Of a DNA stretch of 64,000 nucleotides, positions 44,530 to 52,692 are shown piece by piece (positions within the stretch are counted from its first letter, which is position 1; each line of letters opens with the position of its first letter). The translations under genes and the position numbers were made by a program. The stretch is from Bacillaceae bacterium OF18-1A (GTDB lineage Bacteria > Bacillota > Bacilli > Bacillales > Bacillaceae_G): contig JAQEWB010000006.1 of assembly GCA_027694045.1 (NCBI GenBank), positions 84,235-148,234 on the forward strand, read 5' to 3'. The notes beneath the pieces are model-generated. The model saw nothing but the letters and a program-made list of their open reading frames with translations. It searched no databases and was not told the origin of the DNA.

Positions 44530-44560
44530 AAACCAGAGAGTACATATCTCTCTGGTTTTC
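44528..44560 (+). terminator. Terminator of recX-yfhH
   Basis: AAAACCAGAGAG pairs with CTCTCTGGTTTT over about 7 nt. Confidence 0.85.
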
Positions 44561-44592
44561 ATCTTGGTAGGCGTTAAAGGAGATAGGAGATT

Positions 44593-44745
44593 CTAAAATT
44601 GGCGTTTTTTACATTCATTTGCCAATATAATGAGAGACTGGGTTTGTTGCGTCTGTCCGTTTACTTGCGCTTTCGCATGTTTCGGACGAGTCCACGTATG
44701 GTTAAATAATTCAGAACGACTATCTAAACGATCACGGTAGCTCAT
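44593..44745 (-). CDS. YpzG-like small protein
   Basis: The 50-aa product is MSYRDRLDSRSELFNHTWTR, then PKHAKAQVNGQTQQTQSLII and LANECKKRQF. The WTRPKHAKAQVNGQTQQTQ core fits the YpzG-like family, which is found in spore-formers. GAGGTG stands six bases before the ATG. The location beside sspK suggests spore-phase expression, which is inference. Confidence 0.75.
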   Translation of the reverse strand: MSYRDRLDSRSELFNHTWTRPKHAKAQVNGQTQQTQSLIILANECKKRQF

Positions 44746-44788
44746 CTTTATCACCTCGTGTAGGAAGTTAATTTAATTTGTACTAATA

Positions 44789-44947
44789 CTACTCTTCCTG
44801 CTGATTTGCAGCACGCATACGTTCTTGTGGGTGCGTGTTAATTGTGCCGTTCGGTCGTTTCGAAGCGAAGCGTGATTTCGCTTTTGGCTGACCGTCGATT
44901 TTGCTGTTGTTTTTTGACTCAGACCAAAATTCGGCTTGTTTACCCAT
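44789..44947 (-). CDS. sspK: Small acid-soluble spore protein K
   Basis: The 52-aa product is [20 protein letters not shown], then [20 protein letters not shown] and [12 protein letters not shown]. It is the SspK minor SASP, made in the forespore. AGGAGGG lies before the ATG. Its position near yfhJ and recX matches the Bacillus order. Confidence 0.92.
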
Positions 44948-45069
44948 TGTGAACGCCCTCCTCATCATCAGTTGATACCTCTTTAAGAAGTATCACTTAT
45001 AGAATGTGCAAAATAGAAGAAACTATCCTTTAGAAATGAAGGGATAAATAGGTAAAAGGAGACTACAAC

Positions 45070-45336
45070 ATGAATGATATTTATGAAGCATTAACGAAAG
45101 AATTATTGGACAAGAACGACAAACTTTCTTACGCGCAAGCTCGTGCGTGGGTTGAATTACTATGGGAAGATTTTCAAACAACTTATGCGAAATCAGGTCG
45201 TTATCAAGGGGATGAAATGACTGAACAGGTGGTTCGAACATGGATTAATAATCACGGTGTACGTCTTCATGAAATGCGTACCAATAATCCGAAGTATAGC
45301 CATTTAATTAATCAAGAAGATCATTTGAAACATTAA
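45070..45336 (+). CDS. yfhJ: YfhJ family (WVELL) protein
   Basis: The 88-aa helical protein contains the ARAWVELLWEDFQTTYAKSG block that names the WVELL family, and RTWINNHGVRLHE. The function is unknown. AAAAGGAG is well placed. It ends in a terminator shared with yfhP. Confidence 0.9.
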   Translation: MNDIYEALTKELLDKNDKLSYAQARAWVELLWEDFQTTYAKSGRYQGDEMTEQVVRTWINNHGVRLHEMRTNNPKYSHLINQEDHLKH

Positions 45337-45362
45337 AAAAAGCGACTGAAGTCGCTTTTTTT
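45336..45362. terminator. Bidirectional terminator between yfhJ and yfhP
   Basis: AAAAAAAGCGACT pairs with AGTCGCTTTTTTT over 2 nt. Confidence 0.9.
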
Positions 45363-46341
45363 AATGTGGAAGTAATTCCAATTTTTTTCGAAGTTTTTCT
45401 TCGCTAAAAATCCATCCTGTGTAGGAGCTAATAATATTTAGATTATGGTCGAGCTGAACAATTGCGACGAATGGATAATAATCTTTACTTCGATATCGCA
45501 AATCAATAAAACGAACTTCGTAATAATGATCGTAATCAAAAATATCCCAGCGATATACAGGAGAGAAAGATAGGAATGCTGATATATTTTCATCTTGTTT
45601 CGCTGCTCGCATAATAGCGTTATCCGGGAACGGTACTCGATCGAATTTATCGTATATCATAATATTGCCACGATGCCACCTCGCAACGTAATAATAATCA
45701 GCTGTAACGACTGCTAAATGATAATGATAAAATCGATAAGAAGGAGAGATGATTATTTTCTCAACGTTTTTGAAACGTTTGTGTACAACGCTTCTTATAT
45801 TTCTATGCATCATAATTCGCCCAACATAGTAAACGATCATTAATATATAAGCTGCTAAGGCTGTATATCCTTTATGAGCTCCTACGAGCATGCAAGCAAT
45901 TGCAAGCATATGGATAAAGAAAATCACGGTATCAAACGTATTAATTATGCCAAGTGCGACCCATTTTTTTGTGAAAGGCCGTAACGCTTGTGTACCATAA
46001 GCATTGAAAATATCTACAAAGACGTGAAGAAAGACAGCGATAAATGACCAAAGTAGTAAATGGAGATATGGAGCGTCTGAAAAGAAGGCGAAAGAGATGC
46101 CACTTATAAGGAACGACCAGAGAATTACTGCGGGAATGGAATGAGTAATTCCACGATGATTTCTTATATATTTAGCGTTATTACGCAATTTTAAAACTGT
46201 ATCAATGTCAGGAATATTGGAACCAGCAATTGTAGCAAGCATAACTGCTTGTGGCCCAATATCACTTTGTGCTATAGCTGGATCTAATGTTGCTAAGCTA
46301 CCTAAAGTGACACCCATAACAAGGTGAGTGGCTGTGTCCAT
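45361..46341 (-). CDS. yfhP: YfhP, membrane-bound metal-dependent hydrolase-like protein
   Basis: The 326-aa protein begins MDTATHLVMGVTLGSLA; the early His and the later SNIPDIDTVLK and NHRGITHSIPAVIL are the metal-ligand motifs of the YdjM/YfhP family. Four to five membrane helices are followed by a soluble C-terminal half of about 140 aa (HYHLAVVTADYYYVARWHRG). The biochemical role is unknown. It is divergent from mutY, as in B. subtilis. Confidence 0.9.
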   Translation of the reverse strand: MDTATHLVMGVTLGSLATLDPAIAQSDIGPQAVMLATIAGSNIPDIDTVLKLRNNAKYIRNHRGITHSIPAVILWSFLISGISFAFFSDAPYLHLLLWSFIAVFLHVFVDIFNAYGTQALRPFTKKWVALGIINTFDTVIFFIHMLAIACMLVGAHKGYTALAAYILMIVYYVGRIMMHRNIRSVVHKRFKNVEKIIISPSYRFYHYHLAVVTADYYYVARWHRGNIMIYDKFDRVPFPDNAIMRAAKQDENISAFLSFSPVYRWDIFDYDHYYEVRFIDLRYRSKDYYPFVAIVQLDHNLNIISSYTGWIFSEEKLRKKLELLPH

Positions 46342-46490
46342 AGAAATCCACCTCCGTTTTTTATTAATGTAACTCTTTTTATTCGATACCTCAAGTCCTT
46401 TGCCTTCTATTTCCTATGTCGTCTTACTTAAATTTTTTCCTAAAATCTTTATAATAGTACATATATGCAAAAAAATGAGGGGGATCAAGT

Positions 46491-47588
46491 TTGACACTTG
46501 AAATATTAAATAAATTTAACATAGAGCAGTTTCAAAATGATTTAATTGGTTGGTTTGAAGAAGAACAACGAGACTTACCGTGGAGAAAAAATAAAGATCC
46601 ATATCGCGTTTGGGTTTCTGAAATTATGTTACAACAAACAAGGGTTGAAGCTGTAAAACCATATTACGCAAATTTTATGGGGAAGTTTCCTACACTTGAG
46701 GCATTAGCGAATGCCGACGATGAAGAAGTGTTAAAAGCATGGGAAGGCCTAGGTTATTATTCTAGAGCGCGTAATTTACATGCGGCAGTAAAAGAGGTAA
46801 AAGAAGTATACGGTGGGATTGTACCGAGTGATGTAAAAAAAATTGAAAAGTTAAAAGGAGTCGGACCATATACAAAAGGTGCTATTTTAAGTATCGCATA
46901 TGGTATACCAGAACCAGCAGTTGATGGAAATGTTATGCGTGTCCTATCTCGCATTTTATCAGTATGGGATGACATTGCAAAACCAAAAACAAGAAAAGTG
47001 TTTGAAGAGATTGTACGTGAAATTATCTCAGTAGAAAATCCATCTTATTTTAATCAAGGATTGATGGAATTAGGTGCACTAATTTGTATTCCTAAAAATC
47101 CATCTTGCTTACTTTGTCCTGTACGTGAGCATTGTAGGGGATATGCTGAAGGGGTTCAAAAGGAATTACCAGTAAAAAGTAAAGCGAAAGCTCCTAAAAT
47201 GGTACCACTCGTTGCAGGGGTACTTCAAACGGAAGATGGCCGCTATGTTATTAATAAACGCCCAAGTACAGGATTATTAGCTAATATGTGGGAGTTCCCT
47301 AATATTGAATTGGGTGAAGGGATTCGAAGTCAGAAAGAGCAGCTTATAGATTATATGAAAGAAAAATTTGAGCTCTCGATTAGCATTGATGAATATGCAA
47401 TGAATGTACAACATACGTTTACACATCGCACTTGGGATATATTCGTATTTTACGGAAAAGTAACTGGTGATATTGTTGAAACAGATACATTAAAATTTGT
47501 ATCGAAAGAAGCATTTGAGCAGTTACCTTTCTCGAAATCGCATCGTACGATTTATGAGAATTGCGTTGAGAAAATTACAATGCAATAA
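46491..47588 (+). CDS. mutY: A/G-specific adenine glycosylase MutY
   Basis: Removes adenine mispaired with 8-oxoguanine. It starts at TTG 46491 behind GAGGGGGATCAAG. The 365-aa product has the catalytic Glu in [13 protein letters not shown], the helix-hairpin-helix [11 protein letters not shown] with catalytic Asp in AVDGNVMR, a 4Fe-4S cluster [17 protein letters not shown], and a C-terminal NUDIX-like domain (from about 230) that reads the 8-oxoG. Confidence 0.95.
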   Translation: MTLEILNKFNIEQFQNDLIGWFEEEQRDLPWRKNKDPYRVWVSEIMLQQTRVEAVKPYYANFMGKFPTLEALANADDEEVLKAWEGLGYYSRARNLHAAVKEVKEVYGGIVPSDVKKIEKLKGVGPYTKGAILSIAYGIPEPAVDGNVMRVLSRILSVWDDIAKPKTRKVFEEIVREIISVENPSYFNQGLMELGALICIPKNPSCLLCPVREHCRGYAEGVQKELPVKSKAKAPKMVPLVAGVLQTEDGRYVINKRPSTGLLANMWEFPNIELGEGIRSQKEQLIDYMKEKFELSISIDEYAMNVQHTFTHRTWDIFVFYGKVTGDIVETDTLKFVSKEAFEQLPFSKSHRTIYENCVEKITMQ

Positions 47589-47592
47589 ATGA

Positions 47593-47629
47593 TAAAAACG
47601 TGTTCTATAATTTTAGAACACGTTTTTTA
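47593..47629 (+). terminator. Terminator of mutY
   Basis: AAAAACGTGTTCTA pairs with TAGAACACGTTTTT. Confidence 0.9.
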
Positions 47630-47669
47630 TTGGAGAAAATTTGTATTTTGAGGCTGAAAATACATGCTT

Positions 47670-47846
47670 TTATAATCCGCCACGTAATTCGATTTCTTTT
47701 ACAATTTCTTTATAAATCGTTTGTCCTTCTACATTTAGATACGGCATAATTTGTTGGAAGGAATGATGAAAATGAGCTAATTCATCTTCTCGCCATTCAT
47801 TTTTTGAAAGCATTGTTAGTTCGGTCATATCACGTCCAGTATACAT
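47670..47846 (-). CDS. yfhS: YfhS-like small protein
   Basis: ATG 47846 with GGAGGTGG just upstream gives 58 aa: MYTGRDMTELTMLSKNEWRE, then DELAHFHHSFQQIMPYLNVE and GQTIYKEIVKEIELRGGL. A longer frame starts at 47909 but lacks a site. It fits YfhS by position (between mutY and sspE) and by content. The function is unknown. Confidence 0.78.
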   Translation of the reverse strand: MYTGRDMTELTMLSKNEWREDELAHFHHSFQQIMPYLNVEGQTIYKEIVKEIELRGGL

Positions 47847-47971
47847 ATTTCCACCTCCATCACCTGTAGTTTGAATGAGTATGAAGAGATATATGCGGAA
47901 TTTTTTCAAAAGAAAATTACGGATAGCTTCTAAGTGAATTGGTTACATTATTGGTTGTGGAGGTGAGAAAG

Positions 47972-48253
47972 ATGAGTAAAAAACAACAAGGTTATAACAA
48001 AGCAACTTCTGGTGCTAGCATTCAAAGTACAAATGCTAGTTATGGAACAGAGTTTGCAACTGAAACAAATGTACAAGCAGTAAAACAAGCAAATGCACAA
48101 GCAGAAGCAAAGAAAGCACAAGCTTCTGCCGCACAAAGTGCAAATGCTAATTATGGAACAGAATTTGCAACTGAAACAGATGTGCATGCTGTGAAAAAAC
48201 AAAATGCAAAATCAGCTGCAAAACAATCACAATCTTCTAGCTCAAATCAGTAA
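47972..48253 (+). CDS. sspE: Gamma-type small acid-soluble spore protein SspE
   Basis: The 93-aa product starts at ATG 47972 behind GGAGGTGAG. It consists of two repeats with [12 protein letters not shown] and [12 protein letters not shown], containing the GPR protease target EFATE in each, plus a Lys/Gln/Ser-rich tail. SspE is an amino-acid store in the spore that is degraded on germination. The exact residues of this protein have been used as typing markers in the cereus group; the first repeat reads [10 protein letters not shown] here. Confidence 0.95.
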   Translation: MSKKQQGYNKATSGASIQSTNASYGTEFATETNVQAVKQANAQAEAKKAQASAAQSANANYGTEFATETDVHAVKKQNAKSAAKQSQSSSSNQ

Positions 48254-48259
48254 TGAAAG

Positions 48260-48295
48260 AAAAACACTTCTCTAATTCGAGGGAAGTGTTTTCTT
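48260..48295 (+). terminator. Terminator of sspE
   Basis: AAAACACTTC pairs with GAAGTGTTTT across about 13 nt. Confidence 0.85.
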
Positions 48296-48439
48296 TGTGT
48301 GCGGGCCATTGTAATGAAAAGAAAGCGAACGACATAACTTCTAATAAGTCAACAAATGTAGTCAAAGGAGAAGATTGTTACTAATTAGAATTATGTAATA
48401 GGAACGATAACTGATAATAAATCCAAAAGGGGGTAAGTA

Positions 48440-48700
48440 ATGAACGATTTTGATAAGCTGGTAGGAGAGCAATTAGAAACGATGGATGAGTTGTTAAAGC
48501 TACAAGCACATTTAGAGAAATATCAACAAATCGAAATGAGTGAAAAGGATACGTGCGATAAAAAAGAATTACATTTTATTCGCCAAGAAATATATAGAAC
48601 AGAAATAGCGTTGAAACTGTTGCATGAGAAATTTGAAGAACAAACGAATAGTGTGATTGAATCCTTCGAAAATGAAAAAATGATGTCAAACTTAGGATGA
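48440..48700 (+). CDS. ygaB: YgaB-like protein
   Basis: The 86-aa protein is almost wholly helical and charged, with heptad-like spacing (MDELLKLQAHLEKYQQIEMS, IYRTEIALKLLHEKFEEQ). It fits the YgaB family found next to sspE in Bacillus. The function is unknown. AAAGGGGG precedes the ATG and a terminator follows. Confidence 0.82.
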   Translation: MNDFDKLVGEQLETMDELLKLQAHLEKYQQIEMSEKDTCDKKELHFIRQEIYRTEIALKLLHEKFEEQTNSVIESFENEKMMSNLG

Positions 48701-48721
48701 AATTTATTGTTATTTCCATGT

Positions 48722-48762
48722 AAAGGTCCTTCTTTAAACAGAAATAAAGAAGGGCTTTTTCT
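48722..48762 (+). terminator. Terminator of ygaB
   Basis: CCTTCTTTA pairs with TAAAGAAGG, followed by GCTTTTT. Confidence 0.8.
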
Positions 48763-48795
48763 GTTCTCATTTTTTCTTTTATCAATCTTGCAATG

Positions 48796-48835
48796 ATACA
48801 GTGAAACTTTAATCAGTTGAGGAGTCCGGGATAAA
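48796..48835 (-). repeat. bcr1-like remnant
   Basis: ATACAGTGAAACTTTAATCA (reverse of the repeat 3' end) leads quickly to CCGGGATAAA, the reverse of the left end seen in other copies. About 110 bp of the interior are missing. The flanks are ATACA and ATAAA. Confidence 0.55.
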
Positions 48836-48986
48836 CCTTTAATCTGATCTGTATGAAAAATAGAGTCTTGTCGCTTTAGTTTTAAAATTTCGACAAAAAA
48901 GTTATAATAGAAAAAAAGTGAATGCCAATCAAAAATAGTTTAGGCAATTTAAGAAAGGCATTTGCAGTTGAAAGAAGGGAGCATAT

Positions 48987-49517
48987 ATGGGATTTCCCAA
49001 AGAAGGAGAAAAAGTACAAATACATAGTTATAAACATAATGGCTCCATTCATAGAATGTGGGAAGAAACAACAATTTTAAAAGGTACACAGAGTCTTGTT
49101 ATCGGAGCAAATGATCGTACAGTAGTGACAGAATCAGATGGCCGAACATGGGTTACTCGTGAACCAGCAATTTGTTATTTTCATGCAAATTATTGGTTTA
49201 ATGTGATAGGGATGCTAAGGGAAGAGGGCGTATATTACTATTGTAATTTAAGCTCACCTTTTGCATATGATTCTGAAGCATTAAAGTATATTGATTATGA
49301 TTTAGATATTAAAGTATATCCAGATATGACATATACGCTTTTAGATGAAGATGAGTATGAAAAACATAGTCAAATTATGCAGTATCCACCTGTTATCGAT
49401 ACAATTTTAAAGCGAAATGTGGCACAGTTAACACAGTGGATTCATCAAAGAAAAGGTCCATTCGCACCAGATTTTGTAGATATGTGGTATGAGAGATATT
49501 TAATGTACAGAAATTAA
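48987..49517 (+). CDS. ygaC: Nucleoside tri/diphosphatase-like DUF402 protein YgaC
   Basis: The 176-aa protein has the DUF402 beta-barrel and conserved segments [32 protein letters not shown] and [13 protein letters not shown], with metal-binding Asp and Glu residues. A staphylococcal homologue hydrolyses nucleoside tri- and diphosphates, so this is likely a nucleotide phosphatase. GAAGGGAG precedes the ATG. Confidence 0.88.
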   Translation: MGFPKEGEKVQIHSYKHNGSIHRMWEETTILKGTQSLVIGANDRTVVTESDGRTWVTREPAICYFHANYWFNVIGMLREEGVYYYCNLSSPFAYDSEALKYIDYDLDIKVYPDMTYTLLDEDEYEKHSQIMQYPPVIDTILKRNVAQLTQWIHQRKGPFAPDFVDMWYERYLMYRN

Positions 49518-49553
49518 AACAAACCTGCAGGGAATTTCCCCGCAGGTTTGTCC
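49518..49553 (+). terminator. Hairpin between ygaC and the ABC exporter
   Basis: ACAAACCTGC pairs with GCAGGTTTGT. There is no real T-run, so termination is likely partial. Confidence 0.65.
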
Positions 49554-49571
49554 TATTAGAGGGGGGATTAT

Positions 49572-51332
49572 ATGCAAGGCATAAAAAGATATTTACAATT
49601 TGTTAAACCATATCGATGGCTTATTGCTGTTACAATTGTTATCGGTCTTGTTAAGTTCGGTATTCCGCTTATTATGCCGTTGTTATTAAAGTATATTATC
49701 GATGATGTTATTCAGGGCGTGGGCTCACTTCAAGAAAAAACATCCCAATTAATAACTGCAATTGGGATTGCTTTTTTTATTTTTGCAGTATTAAGACCAC
49801 CAATTGAATATTATCGTCAATACTTCGCACAACGTATCGCGAATACAATACTGTATGATTTACGGAAATATATTTTTAGTCACTTGCAAAAGTTGAGCTT
49901 GCGCTATTATGCGAACACAAAAACAGGAGAGATTATTTCGCGTGTAATCCATGACGTAGAACAAACGAAGGATTTTGTCATTACTGGTTTGATGAACGTC
50001 TGGTTAGATACTGCAACAATTGCTATAGCCATTATTGTTATGTTTTCTATGAATGTAAAACTAACCTTTGTTGCCTTATTAATTTTGCCTATATATGTAG
50101 TTGCAGTGAAGTATTTTTTCGGACGTCTTCGAAAATTGACGAAAGAGCGTTCGCAAGCGTTAGCAACGATGCAAGGGTATTTACATGAACGTATTCAAGG
50201 GATGCAAGTGACACGTAGCTTCGCATTAGAAGAGTACGAGGGTAAGCAGTTTGAAAAAAGAAATAATGGATTTTTAACGAAAGCTTTAACGCATACAAAT
50301 TGGACGGCAAGGACATTTTCAGCGGTGAATACGTTAACAGATTTAGGGCCTCTACTTGTTATCGGCTTTGCGGCATATGAAGTAATCCAAGGTCAGTTAA
50401 CGTTAGGGACTATGGTTGCCTTTGTCGGATATATGGATAGTTTATATAGTCCGCTTCGACGACTTGTTAATTCATCTACAACATTGACGCAATCTTTCGC
50501 ATCGATGGATCGAGTGTTTGAACTGTTAGATGAAAAATATGATATTGTGAATGTACCGGATGCAGTACAAACGAAAAAATTAAGTGGGGAAATTGTATTT
50601 GATAATGTTTCTTTTCGTTATAATGCAGATGAAAAAGAAATATTACATAACCTGTCATTAACTATGCGGTCAGGAGAGAAGGTAGCACTTGTAGGAGCAA
50701 GTGGGGGAGGGAAATCCTCTCTTGCTAGTTTAATTCCGCGCTTTTATGATGTTTCTTCAGGAGCAGTTTATGTAGATGGGATAGATGTAAGAAAGTATAA
50801 TATGAGAAATTTACGCAGTCATATTGGAATTGTGCTACAAGATAATTTGTTATTTAGCGATACAATCGGATCTAATATTTTATATGGAAATCCGAACGCT
50901 ACAGAGGAAGAAGTAATTTCAGCTGCCAAAGCTGCGCAAATTCATGATTTTATTATAGAGTTACCAGAGGGCTATAATACTGTCGTTGGAGAACGTGGTG
51001 TGAAGTTATCTGGTGGACAAAGGCAACGGGTAGCGATTGCACGAGTGTTTCTAAAGAATCCATCGTTACTTATATTAGATGAAGCGACTTCTGCTTTAGA
51101 TTTAGAAAATGAACGGTATATTCAAGAGGCGCTTCAAACGTTAGCTGCTGATCGAACGACGATTATAATTGCACACCGATTAGCTACGATTACGCATGTT
51201 GATACGATTATTTACATTGAAGATGGTGAAATTAAAGAAATGGGTTCTCATGAAGAATTAATGAAAAAAAGAGGATTTTATTACAACTTATATCAACTTC
51301 AACATATAACAGAAACAGCTCCTTTAGCGTAA
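49572..51332 (+). CDS. ygaD: ABC exporter half-transporter (YgaD)
   Basis: The 586-aa fusion of a six-helix membrane domain (1 to about 310) and an ATPase has Walker A GASGGGKSS, signature LSGGQRQR, Walker B LLILDEATSALD and the H-loop IAHRLAT. It works as a homodimer; relatives export lipids or drugs. The place after ygaC matches B. subtilis ygaD. The substrate is unknown. GAGGGGGG precedes the ATG. Confidence 0.92.
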   Translation: MQGIKRYLQFVKPYRWLIAVTIVIGLVKFGIPLIMPLLLKYIIDDVIQGVGSLQEKTSQLITAIGIAFFIFAVLRPPIEYYRQYFAQRIANTILYDLRKYIFSHLQKLSLRYYANTKTGEIISRVIHDVEQTKDFVITGLMNVWLDTATIAIAIIVMFSMNVKLTFVALLILPIYVVAVKYFFGRLRKLTKERSQALATMQGYLHERIQGMQVTRSFALEEYEGKQFEKRNNGFLTKALTHTNWTARTFSAVNTLTDLGPLLVIGFAAYEVIQGQLTLGTMVAFVGYMDSLYSPLRRLVNSSTTLTQSFASMDRVFELLDEKYDIVNVPDAVQTKKLSGEIVFDNVSFRYNADEKEILHNLSLTMRSGEKVALVGASGGGKSSLASLIPRFYDVSSGAVYVDGIDVRKYNMRNLRSHIGIVLQDNLLFSDTIGSNILYGNPNATEEEVISAAKAAQIHDFIIELPEGYNTVVGERGVKLSGGQRQRVAIARVFLKNPSLLILDEATSALDLENERYIQEALQTLAADRTTIIIAHRLATITHVDTIIYIEDGEIKEMGSHEELMKKRGFYYNLYQLQHITETAPLA

Positions 51333-51349
51333 AAGGAGCTGTTTTTTAT
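51313..51349. terminator. Terminator between ygaD and the FUSC-like gene
   Basis: AACAGCTCCTTT pairs with AAAGGAGCTGTT, followed by T; it overlaps the end of ygaD and serves both converging genes. Confidence 0.85.
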
Positions 51350-52434
51350 TCGTCTTCTTTTTTATCGTCGATTTGAAGTTCTGTTTCTGGTTTATGGTAT
51401 GTGTAGAAGCTATCCACAAGTAAATCTAAATGCTCTACTTCTTCACTATAGTTAATAATGGCAGAAATAAGAGGGAAGAGGTGTAACCATATTTTATATG
51501 CTTCCTCGTCTTCTTTGTTTTGATAATCCATAAAGATATCAATTAATTCTTGTTTACCTGTTTCAACTTCATCAAGCATTTCAACAGATTGTTGTTTCTT
51601 CGCTTTACCAATAAATTTTAATAAAACTTGTTCATGATAATGCGTTAATGAATCAAGTTCATTTTGGATAGATTCCTGAAATTCTTCTGGCATATAGCGC
51701 AGTTCATTTTCAGTACGATGTAATGATTTTAACGTACTTAAAGCACGGCTTGTTGTTGCTAACATTTGTCTGAATAAAACAAGCTTACGAATTTTTGCGA
51801 ACCGTATTTTTTTCGTATAACTTCTTTCCTCTTTATACAGCAAATAATAATGGTTTAATTTGATCATTTTTTCTTTCATACGATCAATATCAGTTTTTAA
51901 CGTTGTGAAATCAGAAGCTTGCCTGCTATTCATTCGAATCCATTTCACAATTTCTTCTGTATTATCAACGATGCGATGATAAAGCTTTGTTTCGTATTTT
52001 GGCGGCATAAATACTAAGTTTACAACTGAAGCCGCAATAATTCCGATCATAATTGTCGCAAAGCGAAGTAAGGCAAAACTAAAGAAATCTTCGCCTTGAT
52101 ACTCCATAATGGCGATAACTGTTACTAAAGCAATTGATATTGTGTTTTCTAATCGTAATTGTAGCGTAAGAGCAATTACTAATATACATGTTAATCCAAT
52201 AATAAAAGGATTATGTCCAAAAGCAGTAGCAAATACGATAGCGAATATCGCACCAATTACATTTGCTTGAATTTGTTCAAGTGCCGTTAAATACGAACGG
52301 TATACAGAAGGTTGGACAGCGAAGATAGCTGAAATTCCTGCAAATACCGGACTCGGTAAGTGAAGCAAAATACAAGCGAATAAAGCTAATGTGATGGCAA
52401 TACCCGTTTTTAAAATGCGAGCACCAAGTTTCAT
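51346..52434 (-). CDS. ygaE: FUSC/aromatic acid exporter family membrane protein (YgaE-like)
   Basis: The 362-aa protein has about six N-terminal helices (residues 1 to about 145; LPSPVFAGISAIFAVQPSVY, then ALEQIQANVIGAIFA) and a long helical cytoplasmic half. This is the ArAE/DUF939-like layout. The transported substrate is unknown. The acidic C-terminus (DDKKEDE) is typical of the group. The gene converges with ygaD. Confidence 0.85.
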   Translation of the reverse strand: MKLGARILKTGIAITLALFACILLHLPSPVFAGISAIFAVQPSVYRSYLTALEQIQANVIGAIFAIVFATAFGHNPFIIGLTCILVIALTLQLRLENTISIALVTVIAIMEYQGEDFFSFALLRFATIMIGIIAASVVNLVFMPPKYETKLYHRIVDNTEEIVKWIRMNSRQASDFTTLKTDIDRMKEKMIKLNHYYLLYKEERSYTKKIRFAKIRKLVLFRQMLATTSRALSTLKSLHRTENELRYMPEEFQESIQNELDSLTHYHEQVLLKFIGKAKKQQSVEMLDEVETGKQELIDIFMDYQNKEDEEAYKIWLHLFPLISAIINYSEEVEHLDLLVDSFYTYHKPETELQIDDKKEDE

Positions 52435-52594
52435 ACCCTAAATAAGATCCTTTCTCTTGTCATAATGAATGTACAACATGATACTATACATTCATTACAA
52501 TATGTTAGCAAGTGATATTTTAGTGACGTTAAAAAGAAATTAAGATTCATTTATACTTTTTCCTAATTCTTTTTAAACATCAATTTTTAGTAAA

Positions 52595-52622
52595 AAAACC
52601 TGCTGAATTTCAGCAGGTTTCA
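52595..52622 (-). terminator. Terminator of the glutamate synthase gene
   Basis: AAACCTGCTGAA pairs with TTCAGCAGGTTT; the minus strand then reads TTTTTTT. Confidence 0.85.
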
Positions 52623-52692
52623 AATTGTTACTATAGATTACTATGAGAAGTGTACTTCGTCAATTTTTTCTTGAAGATGAAAATTAGGCTTA

